From: a bacterium
GTDB taxonomy: Bacteria; Oederibacteriota; CAKKQC01
NCBI GenBank assembly: GCA_919901855.1
Contig: CAKKQC010000022.1
Span: forward strand, 94,251-158,250
Reading direction: 5' to 3'
DNA length: 64,000 bases
In this document: positions 26,455 to 38,937 of the stretch, in pieces
Position numbering within the stretch: position 1 is the first letter of the stretch
How the letters are laid out: each line of letters starts with the position of its first letter
Program-made: the position numbers and the translations under genes
Notes under the pieces: generated by a model
The model's database searches: none
The model's input: the letters and a program-made list of their open reading frames with translations, nothing else
Told to the model about the DNA's origin: nothing

Positions 26455-26999
26455 TGGGCCCCCAAGGAGCCACCCAGAGCCTGGACGCCGCCGGAATCGA
26501 CCGGGCGATGGTCCGGATCGCGCACGAGATCCACGAGAAGAACCCCGGCCGGCTGGCGGATCTGGTCCTCATCGGGATCCCGAAGCGGGGCGACACCCTC
26601 GCCCGCCGGATCGCGGCCGTCCTCGCCCGCGACCACGCGGTCGTCGCCCCCGTCGGCGTCCTGGACATCACCATGTACCGGGACGACATCGGGTCGCGCG
26701 CCAGCCTCCCCAAACCCTCGGACCTGCCCGGGAGCATCGACGGGAAGACGATCGTGCTCGTGGATGACGTCCTCTACACGGGCCGCAGCGTCCGCGCCGC
26801 CATGGATGCCCTGATCGACTTCGGCCGGCCCAAGGCCATCCAGCTTGCCGTTCTCGTGGACCGCGGCCACCGGGAGCTCCCGATCCGCGCGGATTACGTC
26901 GGAAAGAACATCCCGACGGCCCCCGGCGCGAACGTGAAGGTCGAGTTGAAAGAGGACGACGGAGCCGAGCAGGTTCTCGTCGAGGAGGGGAACGGATGA
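26454..26999 (+). CDS. pyrR: Bifunctional pyr operon regulator / uracil phosphoribosyltransferase
   Basis: 181 residues, the standard PyrR size. The PRPP loop is [20 protein letters not shown] near residues 98-117; [14 protein letters not shown] and DITMYRDD are also typical. PyrR proteins bind UMP and control pyr transcripts, and many also convert uracil plus PRPP to UMP. ATG 26454 is chosen because homology begins shortly after it and it overlaps the leader ORF stop. First gene of the pyrimidine operon, overlapping pyrB by ATGA. Confidence 0.93.
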   Translation: MGPQGATQSLDAAGIDRAMVRIAHEIHEKNPGRLADLVLIGIPKRGDTLARRIAAVLARDHAVVAPVGVLDITMYRDDIGSRASLPKPSDLPGSIDGKTIVLVDDVLYTGRSVRAAMDALIDFGRPKAIQLAVLVDRGHRELPIRADYVGKNIPTAPGANVKVELKEDDGAEQVLVEEGNG

Positions 27000-27958
27000 C
27001 GACCGTGGATTCGCTCTCCGCCAAGGACCTCCTCGGAATCGAGCCGCTGTCGCGGGACGAGATCCAGCTCATCCTCGACACCGCCCGGACGCTCTCGGAC
27101 GTCGCGAAGCATCCGATCAAGAAGGTGCCGGCCCTCCGGGGCCGCACGATGGTCAACCTCTTCTACGAGGCGAGTACGCGCACGCGGACCTCGTTCGAGC
27201 TGGCCGCCGTCCGCCTTTCCGCCGACGTCGTCAACATCAACGTGCAGGCGAGCAGTGTCGTCAAGGGGGAGACCCTGCTCGATACCGCCCGGACGCTCGA
27301 GGCCATGACCGTGGACTTCATCGTCATGCGGCACGGCAGTTCGGGGGCGCCGCACATGCTCGCCAGGAACCTGAAGGCCTCGGTCATCAACGCCGGCGAC
27401 GGCCAGCACGAGCATCCCACGCAGGCGCTCCTGGACCTCTACACGGTCCGGGAGAAGCTCGGGAGCATCGAGGGCAAGACGATCACGCTGATCGGGGACA
27501 TCCAGCACAGCCGCGTGGCGCGGTCGGACCTGATCGCGTTCACGAAGATGGGGGCGAAGGTCAGGTTCTGCGGCCCGCCGACGCTCCTCTCCGCCGACTT
27601 CGGCGCGCTTGGCGCGGAGGTCCATCACGACCTCAAGAGCGCGCTGACCGGCGCGGACGTGGTCTACGTCCTGCGGCTCCAGTTCGAACGGCACCGGATG
27701 GGGCTGATGCCGTCGGTCAAGGCCTACACCCAGCAGTACGCGATCACGTCCGAGCGGGTGAAATGGGCGAAACCCGGCGCGCTGGTCATGCACCCGGGGC
27801 CCATGAACCGGGGGGTCGAGATCGCGCCCGAGGTGGCGGACGGCCCGACGTCCGTGATCGTGGACCAGGTCGCCAACGGAATCGCGGTGCGGATGGCGGT
27901 CCTGTACCTGCTTGAGGCCGGACGAACGAAGCGGGCCGCCGCCGGAGGTGTGTCGTGA
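26996..27958 (+). CDS. pyrB: Aspartate carbamoyltransferase, catalytic subunit
   Basis: 320 residues. The carbamoyl-phosphate site [13 protein letters not shown] is near residue 55, the [17 protein letters not shown] motif near 140, and [11 protein letters not shown] near 275. It makes N-carbamoyl-aspartate in the cytoplasm. No pyrI regulatory-subunit gene is adjacent. ATGA overlap with pyrR and a four-base overlap with pyrC point to coupled translation, typical of the PyrB-PyrC association in class A enzymes. Confidence 0.97.
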   Translation: MTTVDSLSAKDLLGIEPLSRDEIQLILDTARTLSDVAKHPIKKVPALRGRTMVNLFYEASTRTRTSFELAAVRLSADVVNINVQASSVVKGETLLDTARTLEAMTVDFIVMRHGSSGAPHMLARNLKASVINAGDGQHEHPTQALLDLYTVREKLGSIEGKTITLIGDIQHSRVARSDLIAFTKMGAKVRFCGPPTLLSADFGALGAEVHHDLKSALTGADVVYVLRLQFERHRMGLMPSVKAYTQQYAITSERVKWAKPGALVMHPGPMNRGVEIAPEVADGPTSVIVDQVANGIAVRMAVLYLLEAGRTKRAAAGGVS

Positions 27959-29274
27959 CGAGTCGCGACGGCCGCACAACTGCACCGGGCAGCCTCCTGA
28001 TTCGGGGCGGCCGCGTGATCGACCCGGCCACGGGGACCGACGGCGTCATGGACGTCCTGCTGTCGGACGGCAAGGTCGCGAAGACCGGGCCCGGACTCGA
28101 CGCGGGCGGCGGGACGATCATCGAAGCCAAGGGTTTGGTCGTGGCCCCGGGATTCGTCGACGTACACGTCCACCTGCGCGAACCGGGGGAGGAGGGCAAG
28201 GAGACGATCGCGACTGGCACGCGCGCGGCCGCGATGGGCGGTGTGACGACCGTGGTCGCGATGCCCAACACCGTCCCACCCATCGACACGCCCGCGATGA
28301 TCGCGTACGTGCTCAGCCGGGCGGCGCAGGACGGCGTCGTGCGCGTCCGTCCGGCCGGATGCATCAGCCACGAGCGCAAGGGCGAAGTCATGGCGGACCT
28401 CGCGGGGCTCAAGGAGGCCGGGGCCGTCGCCTTCTCCGACGACGGGAACAGCGTCATGAACGCTCTCCTGGCCCGGCGGGCCATGATCAACACGCGGATC
28501 CTGAACGTGCCATACGTCGAGCACGCGGAGGACGCCTCGCTCGTCGACGCCGGCGTCATGCACGAGGGGCGGGTCTCGCTCCGGCTGGGCCTGGCGGGCC
28601 GCTCTCCGCTCGCGGAGGATCTCATCGTCGCCCGGGACCTCCTGCTGGCCGAAGCGACGGGGGCGCACCTGCACGTGGCGCACGTCAGTTCCCGGCGGAG
28701 CCTGGAGATGATCCGGGAGGCGAAGGCCAGGGGGGTCCCGGTGACCTGCGAAGCCACCCCGCATCACCTGGTCCTTACGGACGAGGCGGTGGGCGAGTTC
28801 GACACGTCGGCCAAGGTCCTGCCGCCCCTGCGCAGCGAGGAACACCGGCTGGCCCTGATCGCGGCGGTCAAGGACGGGACCGTGGACGTGATCGCCTCCG
28901 ACCATGCGCCGCACGGGCCGCTCGAGAAGGAGGTCGAGTTCGCGCAGGCCGCCTCCGGGATGGTCGGGCTCGAAACCATGCTCCCGCTCGCCCTCGAGGT
29001 CCTCGTCCGGTCGGGCGCGATGGACCTTCCAGGGCTCGTCCGCCTGCTCTCATCGGCGCCGGCCCGGCTGTTCCATCTCGCCGGCGGCACGCTGGCGGCG
29101 GGATCGCCGGCGGACGTCACGGTATTCGATCCCGAGCTCGCGTGGACCGTGGACCCCCGGGCATTCTCGTCCAAGGGCAGGAACACGCCGTTCGCGGGCC
29201 GGAAGGTGCGGGGCCGGGCCGTGGACGTCATCGTGGGCGGACGCATCGTCGTCCGCGACGGCGGGCTGGTGTGA
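27955..29274 (+). CDS. pyrC: Dihydroorotase
   Basis: 439 residues, type I dihydroorotase of the amidohydrolase superfamily. Metal ligands are visible in [10 protein letters not shown] (residues about 66-75), further His in [10 protein letters not shown] and [11 protein letters not shown], and the catalytic Asp in IASDHAPH near 320. It cyclises carbamoyl-aspartate. The full metal site indicates an active enzyme rather than an ATCase-supporting pseudo-dihydroorotase. Start GTG 27955 overlaps the pyrB stop. Confidence 0.96.
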   Translation: MTSRDGRTTAPGSLLIRGGRVIDPATGTDGVMDVLLSDGKVAKTGPGLDAGGGTIIEAKGLVVAPGFVDVHVHLREPGEEGKETIATGTRAAAMGGVTTVVAMPNTVPPIDTPAMIAYVLSRAAQDGVVRVRPAGCISHERKGEVMADLAGLKEAGAVAFSDDGNSVMNALLARRAMINTRILNVPYVEHAEDASLVDAGVMHEGRVSLRLGLAGRSPLAEDLIVARDLLLAEATGAHLHVAHVSSRRSLEMIREAKARGVPVTCEATPHHLVLTDEAVGEFDTSAKVLPPLRSEEHRLALIAAVKDGTVDVIASDHAPHGPLEKEVEFAQAASGMVGLETMLPLALEVLVRSGAMDLPGLVRLLSSAPARLFHLAGGTLAAGSPADVTVFDPELAWTVDPRAFSSKGRNTPFAGRKVRGRAVDVIVGGRIVVRDGGLV

Positions 29275-30469
29275 AGCCGGCCGCGCGCCGTCCCGCCACC
29301 CTGGCGCTCGAGGACGGATCGGTCTTCGGCGGGTTCGCGTTCGGCGCCGCGCGCGACACGTTCGGGGAGGTCGTATTCAACACGAGCCTCTCGGGCTACC
29401 AGGAGATCCTGACCGACCCCTCCTACAAGGGGCAGATGGTGGCCATGACCGTCTCCCACGTCGGCAACTACGGGATCAACCCCGAGGACGGCGAGTCGGC
29501 CGGGATCCACGTCGACGGGTTCATCGTGCGGGAGGCGTGCGCGGACCCCAGCAACTGGCGGAGCCGCGAGAGCCTGCACGCGTACCTCGCGCGGCACGGG
29601 GTCACGGGCATCGAGGGGGTCGATACCCGCGCGCTCGTCATCCTGCTCCGGACGAAGGGCGCCCTGCGCGGCGTGATCGGCACGGGGAAGACCTCGCCGA
29701 CGGCTCTCGTCAAGCGGGCGAAGGCCTCGCCCCGGATCGAGGACCGGGACCTCGTGCAGGAAGTGTCGTGCGGCAAGCCGTACGAATGGACGGAACCCTT
29801 TGCCGATCCGGTCGCCCCCGATCCGTGGACCCCGCCCGGTCATGACGCCCTCCACGCCGTCGTCGTGGACTGCGGCGTGAAGCGCAACATCCTCCGCTCC
29901 CTCGTGAGCCGGGGCTGTCGCGTCACCGTCGTGCCCGCGTTCACGCCCGCGGCCGGGATCCTCGCGCTCCAGCCCGACGGCGTCGTCTTCTCGAACGGCC
30001 CCGGCGACCCCGACCGCCTGCCGCAGATGGTTCAGGTCGTGCGTGACTGCATCGGCAAGGTGCCGGTATTCGGAATCTGTCTCGGCCACCAGCTCGTCGG
30101 CAAGGCGCTCGGGGGAAGGATCTTCAAGTTGAGGTTCGGTCACCACGGAGGCAATCACCCGGTCCGGCACGAGCGGACGGGGAAGGTGGCGATCACGGCC
30201 CAGAACCACAACTTCGCGGTGGATCCCAAGAACCTGGTCCCCGAGGCCGAGGTCACCCATCTCAACCTCAACGACAGGACGGTCGAGGGTCTGCGTCATC
30301 GCACCTTGCCGGTCTTCTCCGTCCAGTACCACCCCGAAGCGGCGCCCGGGCCGCACGATTCCCGGTCGCTCTTCAAGGACTTCGTGACGATGATGCAGGG
30401 CCTCCGGAGGTCCCGGAGTTCCGGCTTCCGCCGTAACTCCGACGGCCTCCCGCAGCGGGAGGCTCCCTG

Positions 30470-30470
<1 letters not shown>
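29271..30470 (+). CDS. carA: Carbamoyl-phosphate synthase, small (glutaminase) subunit
   Basis: 399 residues. N-terminal CPSase domain ([19 protein letters not shown]) and C-terminal class I glutaminase with the nucleophile Cys in [16 protein letters not shown] and the His-Glu of [10 protein letters not shown]. It supplies ammonia to CarB. GTG 29271 overlaps the pyrC stop (GTGA), and its own TGA shares a base with the carB ATG. The C-terminal 25 residues are an Arg/Ser-rich extension beyond the usual end. Confidence 0.97.
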
Positions 30471-33810
<3,340 letters not shown>

Positions 33811-33814
<4 letters not shown>

Positions 33815-34641
33815 CGCCGCCGCCGAGCCGGATCGTCAAGATCGTCTCGAACGAACCCCTGACGGATCCGGAGTTCCGCGAGCTGCAGATCGACGCCGGC
33901 GCCGCGGCGGCGGACGCGAAGCCCGGCCAGTTTGTCCACGTGCGGCTGCCCGGGACCCTGGATCCGCTCCTGCGCCGGCCGTTCAGCGTGGCCGGGGCCG
34001 GGGACGGCCGTCTCACGATCGTCTACAAGCGCGTGGGCGCGCTGACATCCCGGCTCGCGTCGCTCCGCCCCGGGGCCGAACTCGACATGTTCGGACCGCG
34101 CGGTCACGGCTACCGGCTCGAGGGACCGAAGGCCGCGCACGCGATCCTGGCCGGGGGCGGGTACGGCGCCGCCCCGCTCCTGTTCCTCGCCCGGACGCTG
34201 CGCGAGCGCGCGCTGGCCTCCCGGATCACGCTGCTCGTCGGCGCCCGCACGGCGGCGCAGCTCCTCTGGCGGGAACGGGTCGAGGCGGAATCGTCGTGGC
34301 TTGACGCCGGGTTCGCGACCGACGACGGCTCGTACGGCGAGAAGGGGACGGTGCTCGATCTGCTCATGGCCCGCCTGTCCGACCCGGCGGCGGGAGTCCG
34401 CGTCTGCGCGTGCGGTCCGAGCGCGATGCTGGCCGGGCTCGCGCGCATCCGCCCCGGCCTTCCCGCCGAGGTCGCGGCGGAGGGGCACATGGGCTGCGGC
34501 ATGGGCGTGTGCCAGGGGTGCGTCCTGCCGATGGTCCCGGCGGCCGGGGGCCCGGCGCGATACGCGCGGGTCTGCCACGAGGGGCCGGTCTTCGACGTCC
34601 ACGCGATCGACTGGGCGGCGGTGAAGGCGGCGCGGCTGTGA
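33811..34641 (+). CDS. pyrK: Dihydroorotate dehydrogenase electron-transfer subunit
   Basis: 276 residues. FAD-binding segment [13 protein letters not shown], nucleotide-binding [16 protein letters not shown] and a C-terminal [2Fe-2S] site with Cys229, Cys234, Cys237 and Cys255 ([11 protein letters not shown] and ARVCHEG). PyrK passes electrons from PyrD to NAD. Its presence defines a class 1B dihydroorotate dehydrogenase. It overlaps both neighbours by four bases. Confidence 0.94.
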
Positions 34642-35552
34642 CGCCGGACCTGTCGGTCCGGATCGGATCTCTGGACCTGGCGACCCCCGTCCTGGTCTCG
34701 TCGGGCACCTTTGGATACGCCTCCGAGTTCTCGGAGCTCGTCGATCTCGGGGGGCTCGGCGCGATCGTGGTCAAGAGCATCACGCTTGCTCCGCGCGAGG
34801 GGAACAAGCCGCCGCGCATCGCCGAGACGCCGGCCGGGATGCTCAACTCAATCGGCCTCCAGAACGTGGGCGTGGACGCGTTCATCGCGGAGAAGCTCCC
34901 GTTCCTGAGGACGCTGCCGGTCCCCGTCATCGCGAACGTCGCGGGGACCACGATGGAGGAGTACGAGGCCGTGTGCGGGAAGCTGGCCGGCCGCGAGGGG
35001 ATCGCGGGCGTCGAGCTCAACATCTCGTGCCCGAACGTCCGGCACGGGGGAATGGAGTTCGGCACGAACCCGGCGGCCGCGGAGGAGATCACGCGGCGGT
35101 GCCGCCCGCTCGTGCCGGGGCCCCTGATCGTCAAGCTTTCGCCGAACGTGACCGACATCGCCGCGATCGCGCGGGCCGCGGAATCCGGCGGCGCGGACGC
35201 GGTGTCGCTCGTGAACACGTTCCTGGGGGCGGCTATCAACGTCGAGACGCGCACCCCCAGGCTCTCGACCGTGTTCGGCGGGCTCTCGGGGCCCGCCATC
35301 CGGCCCTTGGCGGTCCGGTGCGTCTGGCAGGTGGCGGGCGCGGTGAAGATTCCCATAATCGGCATGGGCGGCATCGTGACGGGGGAGGATGCGGCGGAGT
35401 TCATCCTCGCGGGCGCGACCGCGGTGTCGGTCGGCACCGCCAGCTTCCTCGATCCCGCGGCGGCCCTCGCGGTAACGGCGGGTCTGCGACAATATCTTGT
35501 GCGCCAGAACTGTCCCTCCCTCCGGGATCTCATCGGTGCCGCGCGTGCGTAG
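34638..35552 (+). CDS. pyrD: Dihydroorotate dehydrogenase, class 1B catalytic subunit
   Basis: 304 residues, FMN TIM barrel. The catalytic base is Cys131 in LNISCPNVRHGG, which is the class 1 signature (class 2 uses Ser). NSIGLQNVG, KLSPNVTD and GMGGIVTGEDAAEF are also present. It oxidises dihydroorotate to orotate in the cytoplasm together with PyrK. It overlaps the start of rlpA by 17 bases. Confidence 0.96.
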   Translation: MTPDLSVRIGSLDLATPVLVSSGTFGYASEFSELVDLGGLGAIVVKSITLAPREGNKPPRIAETPAGMLNSIGLQNVGVDAFIAEKLPFLRTLPVPVIANVAGTTMEEYEAVCGKLAGREGIAGVELNISCPNVRHGGMEFGTNPAAAEEITRRCRPLVPGPLIVKLSPNVTDIAAIARAAESGGADAVSLVNTFLGAAINVETRTPRLSTVFGGLSGPAIRPLAVRCVWQVAGAVKIPIIGMGGIVTGEDAAEFILAGATAVSVGTASFLDPAAALAVTAGLRQYLVRQNCPSLRDLIGAARA

Positions 35553-35949
35553 GTTCGTATTCCTTGCCGCGGCCGCCGGCTTCCTGCTGGCCGGGTGCGT
35601 GGCCCCCGGAGGCCGCCACGGCGTGGTCGCCGGGCCGCGCGGGTACGTGGAGGTCGGTCTGGCGTCGTGGTACGGCATGGACCGCGGCCGGGTGAAGGAA
35701 CACGGCGGCGCGACCGCCTCCGGGCGGCCGTTCGACCAGAACGCGCTCACGGCGGCGCACAAGACCCTGCCGCTGGGTTCCCGGGTGAAGGTGACGAACC
35801 TCGAGAACGGGCGCACCCTCGTGGTCGTGATCAACGACCGCGGACCCTATATCAGCGGCCGAATTATCGACATGACGCTCCGGGGGGCCCGGATCCTCGG
35901 GTTCAAGGAAGCGGGGACCGCAAAGGTGCGCATCGAGGCGTTACCATGA
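35536..35949 (+). CDS. rlpA: RlpA-like septal lipoprotein
   Basis: 137 residues: lipoprotein signal ending in LLAGC, then a double-psi beta-barrel with ASWYG near residue 45, the TAAHKTLPLGSRVKVTNL core, and NDRGP carrying the catalytic Asp of RlpA lytic transglycosylases. It lacks the SPOR domain of long RlpA proteins. GTG 35536 gives the cleanest signal peptide; a longer GTG 35497 form is possible. It is inserted between pyrD and pyrF and overlaps both, so it is co-translated with pyrimidine genes. Confidence 0.85.
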   Translation: MPRVRRFVFLAAAAGFLLAGCVAPGGRHGVVAGPRGYVEVGLASWYGMDRGRVKEHGGATASGRPFDQNALTAAHKTLPLGSRVKVTNLENGRTLVVVINDRGPYISGRIIDMTLRGARILGFKEAGTAKVRIEALP

Positions 35950-36653
35950 AGCGGATGGCCGGAGAACGCCTGATCCTAGCCCTCGACGTGGAACCGCCCG
36001 AGAAGGCCCTCGGTCTCGCGCGGCGGCTCGCGCCGTACGTGGGGACGTTCAAGATCGGCCCCGCGCTCGTGCTGGCGGGCGGCCCCGCGTTCCTCGACAC
36101 CATCAAGGCGCTGGGCAAGGCGCTCTTCCTCGACCTCAAGCTCTACGACATCCCCGAGACCGTCGCCCGCACGACGCGGCAGGCCGCGGCCTCGGGCGCG
36201 GACTTCCTCACGATCCACGTCGCCGGCGGCGCGCGCATGATCGGCGCGGCGCGCGAAGCCGCCGGAGACCGCGTCAAGCTGCTGGGCGTGACCGTGCTCA
36301 CCTCGTTCAACCAGGACGAGCTCGAACGCGAGTGGCGGATGGAGGAGCCGATCGCCGACCGCGTCGTCTTCTGGGCGAAGCTCGCGACCGAGAGCGGCGC
36401 CCACGGGGTCGTGTGCTCGCCGCTCGAGCTCCCCTGGATCCGGGAGATGCTCGGACCCAAGATCCTGACCGTCGTGCCGGGCATCCGGCCGGGCGGCGGC
36501 GCCGGGGACGACCAGCGCCGGACACTGCCGGCGAAGGACGCGATCCGGCTCGGGGCGGACTTCCTCGTGGTCGGGCGTCCGATCGTCGCGGCGGACAGCC
36601 CGGAAGCGGCGGCCGAGGCGTTCGGGCGCGAGATCGCGGAGGGCGGGGGATGA
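35946..36653 (+). CDS. pyrF: Orotidine 5'-phosphate decarboxylase
   Basis: 235 residues. LILALDVEPPEKAL at the N-terminus, the catalytic Lys/Asp motif DLKLYDIPETV near residue 60 and the phosphate-binding VVPGIRPGGG and LVVGRPI near the C-terminus place it in the standard OMP decarboxylase family. It makes UMP. ATG 35946 overlaps the rlpA stop. Confidence 0.96.
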   Translation: MKRMAGERLILALDVEPPEKALGLARRLAPYVGTFKIGPALVLAGGPAFLDTIKALGKALFLDLKLYDIPETVARTTRQAAASGADFLTIHVAGGARMIGAAREAAGDRVKLLGVTVLTSFNQDELEREWRMEEPIADRVVFWAKLATESGAHGVVCSPLELPWIREMLGPKILTVVPGIRPGGGAGDDQRRTLPAKDAIRLGADFLVVGRPIVAADSPEAAAEAFGREIAEGGG

Positions 36654-37240
36654 CCCCGGAGGAAGTCACCGCGATCTACGAAGGGTCGGGGGCCCTGCTG
36701 TCCGGCCACTTCCAGCTCACGAGCGGGCTGCACGCGGAGCGGTACCTCCAGTCCGCGCTGGCGCTCCGGGACCCGCAGAGCGCCGAGCGTCTCGGCGCCG
36801 CGGTGGCGGAGAAGTTCGCCGGCCAGGGGGCGACCCTCGTCGTCGGCCCCGCGCTGGGCGCCATGATCCTGGCCCACGAGGTGGCGCGCGCCCTGCGCGT
36901 GCCCATGGTGTTCACCGAGCGCGACCCCGACACGAGGAAGATGACCCTGCGCCGGGGCTTCGTCGTGTCGCCCGCGGACCGCGTCGTCGTGGTCGAGGAC
37001 GTCGTGACGACGGGCGGCTCCGTCGCCGAGGCGGGCTCGATCGCGGCGGCGGCCGGGGCGAGGATTCTCGGGTACGGGTGCATCGCGGATCGGACGAGCG
37101 GACGCAAGGTTCCGTGGTCCGAGCCGTTCGTGTCGCTGATGACCATGGAACTGCGGACGTGGAAGCCCGCGGAGTGTCCCCTCTGCGCGGCGGGGGGAAC
37201 CGCGGTGAAGCCGGGCAGCCGGCCGAAGGGGGGAGCCTAG
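36650..37240 (+). CDS. pyrE: Orotate phosphoribosyltransferase
   Basis: 196 residues. LSGHFQLTSGLHAERYLQ near residue 17 and the PRPP-binding VVVVEDVVTTGGSVAEA near 114 are the OPRTase signatures. FTERDPDTRKMTLRRGF is the catalytic lysine loop. It joins orotate and PRPP. The C-terminus adds a Cys pair (ECPLC), a feature of many longer PyrE proteins. It is the last gene of the UMP operon; the next ORF begins immediately after its TAG. Confidence 0.95.
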   Translation: MTPEEVTAIYEGSGALLSGHFQLTSGLHAERYLQSALALRDPQSAERLGAAVAEKFAGQGATLVVGPALGAMILAHEVARALRVPMVFTERDPDTRKMTLRRGFVVSPADRVVVVEDVVTTGGSVAEAGSIAAAAGARILGYGCIADRTSGRKVPWSEPFVSLMTMELRTWKPAECPLCAAGGTAVKPGSRPKGGA

Positions 37241-38272
37241 ATGGCGCTCGGAGACGGACGGATCAGGATCGCGATCGCGGGGTGCGGGCGGTGGGGTGTC
37301 AACTACGTCCGCGCGTACCTGGCCATGGACGGCGTCGAGCTGGTCGGGGTCTCCGACCCCGACGCGAACGCGGTGAAGAGGATCTCGCGCCTGCTGGGGA
37401 ACATGCCCGCCTACGCGGACTGGCGCGTGATGCTCAAGGAGCTGAATCCCGAGGCCATGGTGGTCGCGACCCCGGCTTCGCTGCACTACGGCGTCGTGTC
37501 GGGCGCGCTGGAGCGCGGCCTCCACGTCCTCGTCGAGAAGCCGCTCACGAACGACTCCCGGAAGGCGGCCGCCCTCGTCAAGCTCGCGGAGAAGCGGCAG
37601 CGCATCCTGATGGTGGGCCACATCTTCCACTACCACCGGGCGGTCGAGCGGCTCGAGGCGATGATCGCGGGCGGCGAGCTCGGGGCCATCCGGTACATGT
37701 ACTCGGTGCGGACGAACCTCGGCCCCATCCGCAAGGACGTGAACGTCCTCTGGGACCTCGCCGCGCACGACGTCGCGATCCTCCTGCTTCTCGCCAAGGA
37801 CGCGCCGGCGGAGGTGACCGCCTCCGGCCAGAGCTACCTGCGGGGCGGCATCGCGGACGTCGCCTTCGGGACCCTGTACTTCCAGAAGCGCCGCACGATC
37901 GGCCATTTCCAGGTCTCGTGGCTCGACCCCCACAAGGTGCGCCAGCTCACGATCATCGGCTCCCGACGGATGGCCGAGTTCGACGACATCAACACGCAGG
38001 AGCCGCTCCGCATCTACGACCGGGGCGTGGACCGGGAGAAGCACTTCAGCGACTTCGGCGAGTTCCAGCTCCAGCTCCGGGACGGCGACATCCACATCCC
38101 GCGGGTCGCGGTCGAGGAGCCGCTTCGGGTCGAGTGCGCGCACTTCGTCGAGTGCGTCAGGTCCGGCAAGACGCCGCGCACCGACGGCCGGTTCGGCCTC
38201 GCGGTGGTCAAGGTGCTCGAGGCGCTCGACGAGTCCCTGCGGCACCGCGGCCGCCCGGTGAAGGTCCGCTGA
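37241..38272 (+). CDS. Gfo/Idh/MocA sugar oxidoreductase
   Basis: 343 residues. The N-terminal Rossmann motif IAGCGRWGVNYVRAY is near residue 9, and the family Lys-Pro motif LVEKPLTND near 92. The C-terminal half has the substrate-domain HIFHYHRAVERL and DLAAHDVAILLLL. With the acyltransferase and aminotransferase that follow, it matches the order of genes making UDP-2,3-diacetamido or 3-amino sugars (WlbA/WbpB, WbpD, WbpE). A role as UDP-sugar 3-dehydrogenase is plausible, but substrate is not shown. Confidence 0.85.
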   Translation: MALGDGRIRIAIAGCGRWGVNYVRAYLAMDGVELVGVSDPDANAVKRISRLLGNMPAYADWRVMLKELNPEAMVVATPASLHYGVVSGALERGLHVLVEKPLTNDSRKAAALVKLAEKRQRILMVGHIFHYHRAVERLEAMIAGGELGAIRYMYSVRTNLGPIRKDVNVLWDLAAHDVAILLLLAKDAPAEVTASGQSYLRGGIADVAFGTLYFQKRRTIGHFQVSWLDPHKVRQLTIIGSRRMAEFDDINTQEPLRIYDRGVDREKHFSDFGEFQLQLRDGDIHIPRVAVEEPLRVECAHFVECVRSGKTPRTDGRFGLAVVKVLEALDESLRHRGRPVKVR

Positions 38273-38937
38273 GCCGGCTCCGCCTGCCGAAGGGCGTCCG
38301 GGTCGGTCCCGGATCCGTCATTGCGCCCGGTGCCGTCATGGGGGAGGCGACCGGCCGGGATATCCCCGACCGCACGCTCACGATCGGGTCTGGCGCGAGA
38401 ATCCGTTCCGGCACGATCCTGTACCTCGGGTCGCGAATCGGCAAGGGGTTCGAGACCGGGCACTACACGATCGTGCGGGAGGAGAACGAGATCGGGGACG
38501 ACGTCCAGATCTGGAGCCACACGGTCGTCGACTACGGGTGCACGCTGGGGGCGAAGGTCCACCTGCACAGCAACATCTACGTGGCGCAGTACACGATCCT
38601 CGAGGAAGGCGTGTTCATGGCCCCCGGGTGCGTCCTGCTCAACGACCCCCATCCCGGGTGCGGGTTCTCGCGCCAGTGCATGCGGGGACCCCATATCGGG
38701 AAGAACGCCGTGATCGGCGGGGGATGCACGATCCTGCCCATGCTCACGATCGGGGCCGGAGCGATCATCGGCGGCGGGTCGGTCGTGACCAGGGACATCC
38801 CGGCGGGGGCCGTGGCGTACGGCGTCCCCGCGCGCGTGAAGGCCAAGCGGGAGGATCTCGAGTGCTGGACCGGGCATACGGTGATGGCCTACCCGGACCT
38901 TGAGGCCGTCCTCCGGAAGAAGCGTCGCAAGCGATGA
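38269..38937 (+). CDS. Left-handed beta-helix acyltransferase (WbpD-like)
   Basis: About 222 residues of hexapeptide repeats (IGSGARIRSGTILYLGSRIG, IGKNAVIGGGCTILPMLTIG). The ending VTRDIPAGAVAYGVPARVKA is typical of sugar N-acetyltransferases. The first canonical start is ATG 38338, but the repeats already begin at KGVRVGPGSVIAPGAV upstream. In that frame the only plausible initiator is CTG 38269, forming CTGA with the preceding stop, with GGTGAAGG just upstream. It probably acetylates an amino-sugar nucleotide made by its neighbours. Confidence 0.8.
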   Translation: MSRLRLPKGVRVGPGSVIAPGAVMGEATGRDIPDRTLTIGSGARIRSGTILYLGSRIGKGFETGHYTIVREENEIGDDVQIWSHTVVDYGCTLGAKVHLHSNIYVAQYTILEEGVFMAPGCVLLNDPHPGCGFSRQCMRGPHIGKNAVIGGGCTILPMLTIGAGAIIGGGSVVTRDIPAGAVAYGVPARVKAKREDLECWTGHTVMAYPDLEAVLRKKRRKR

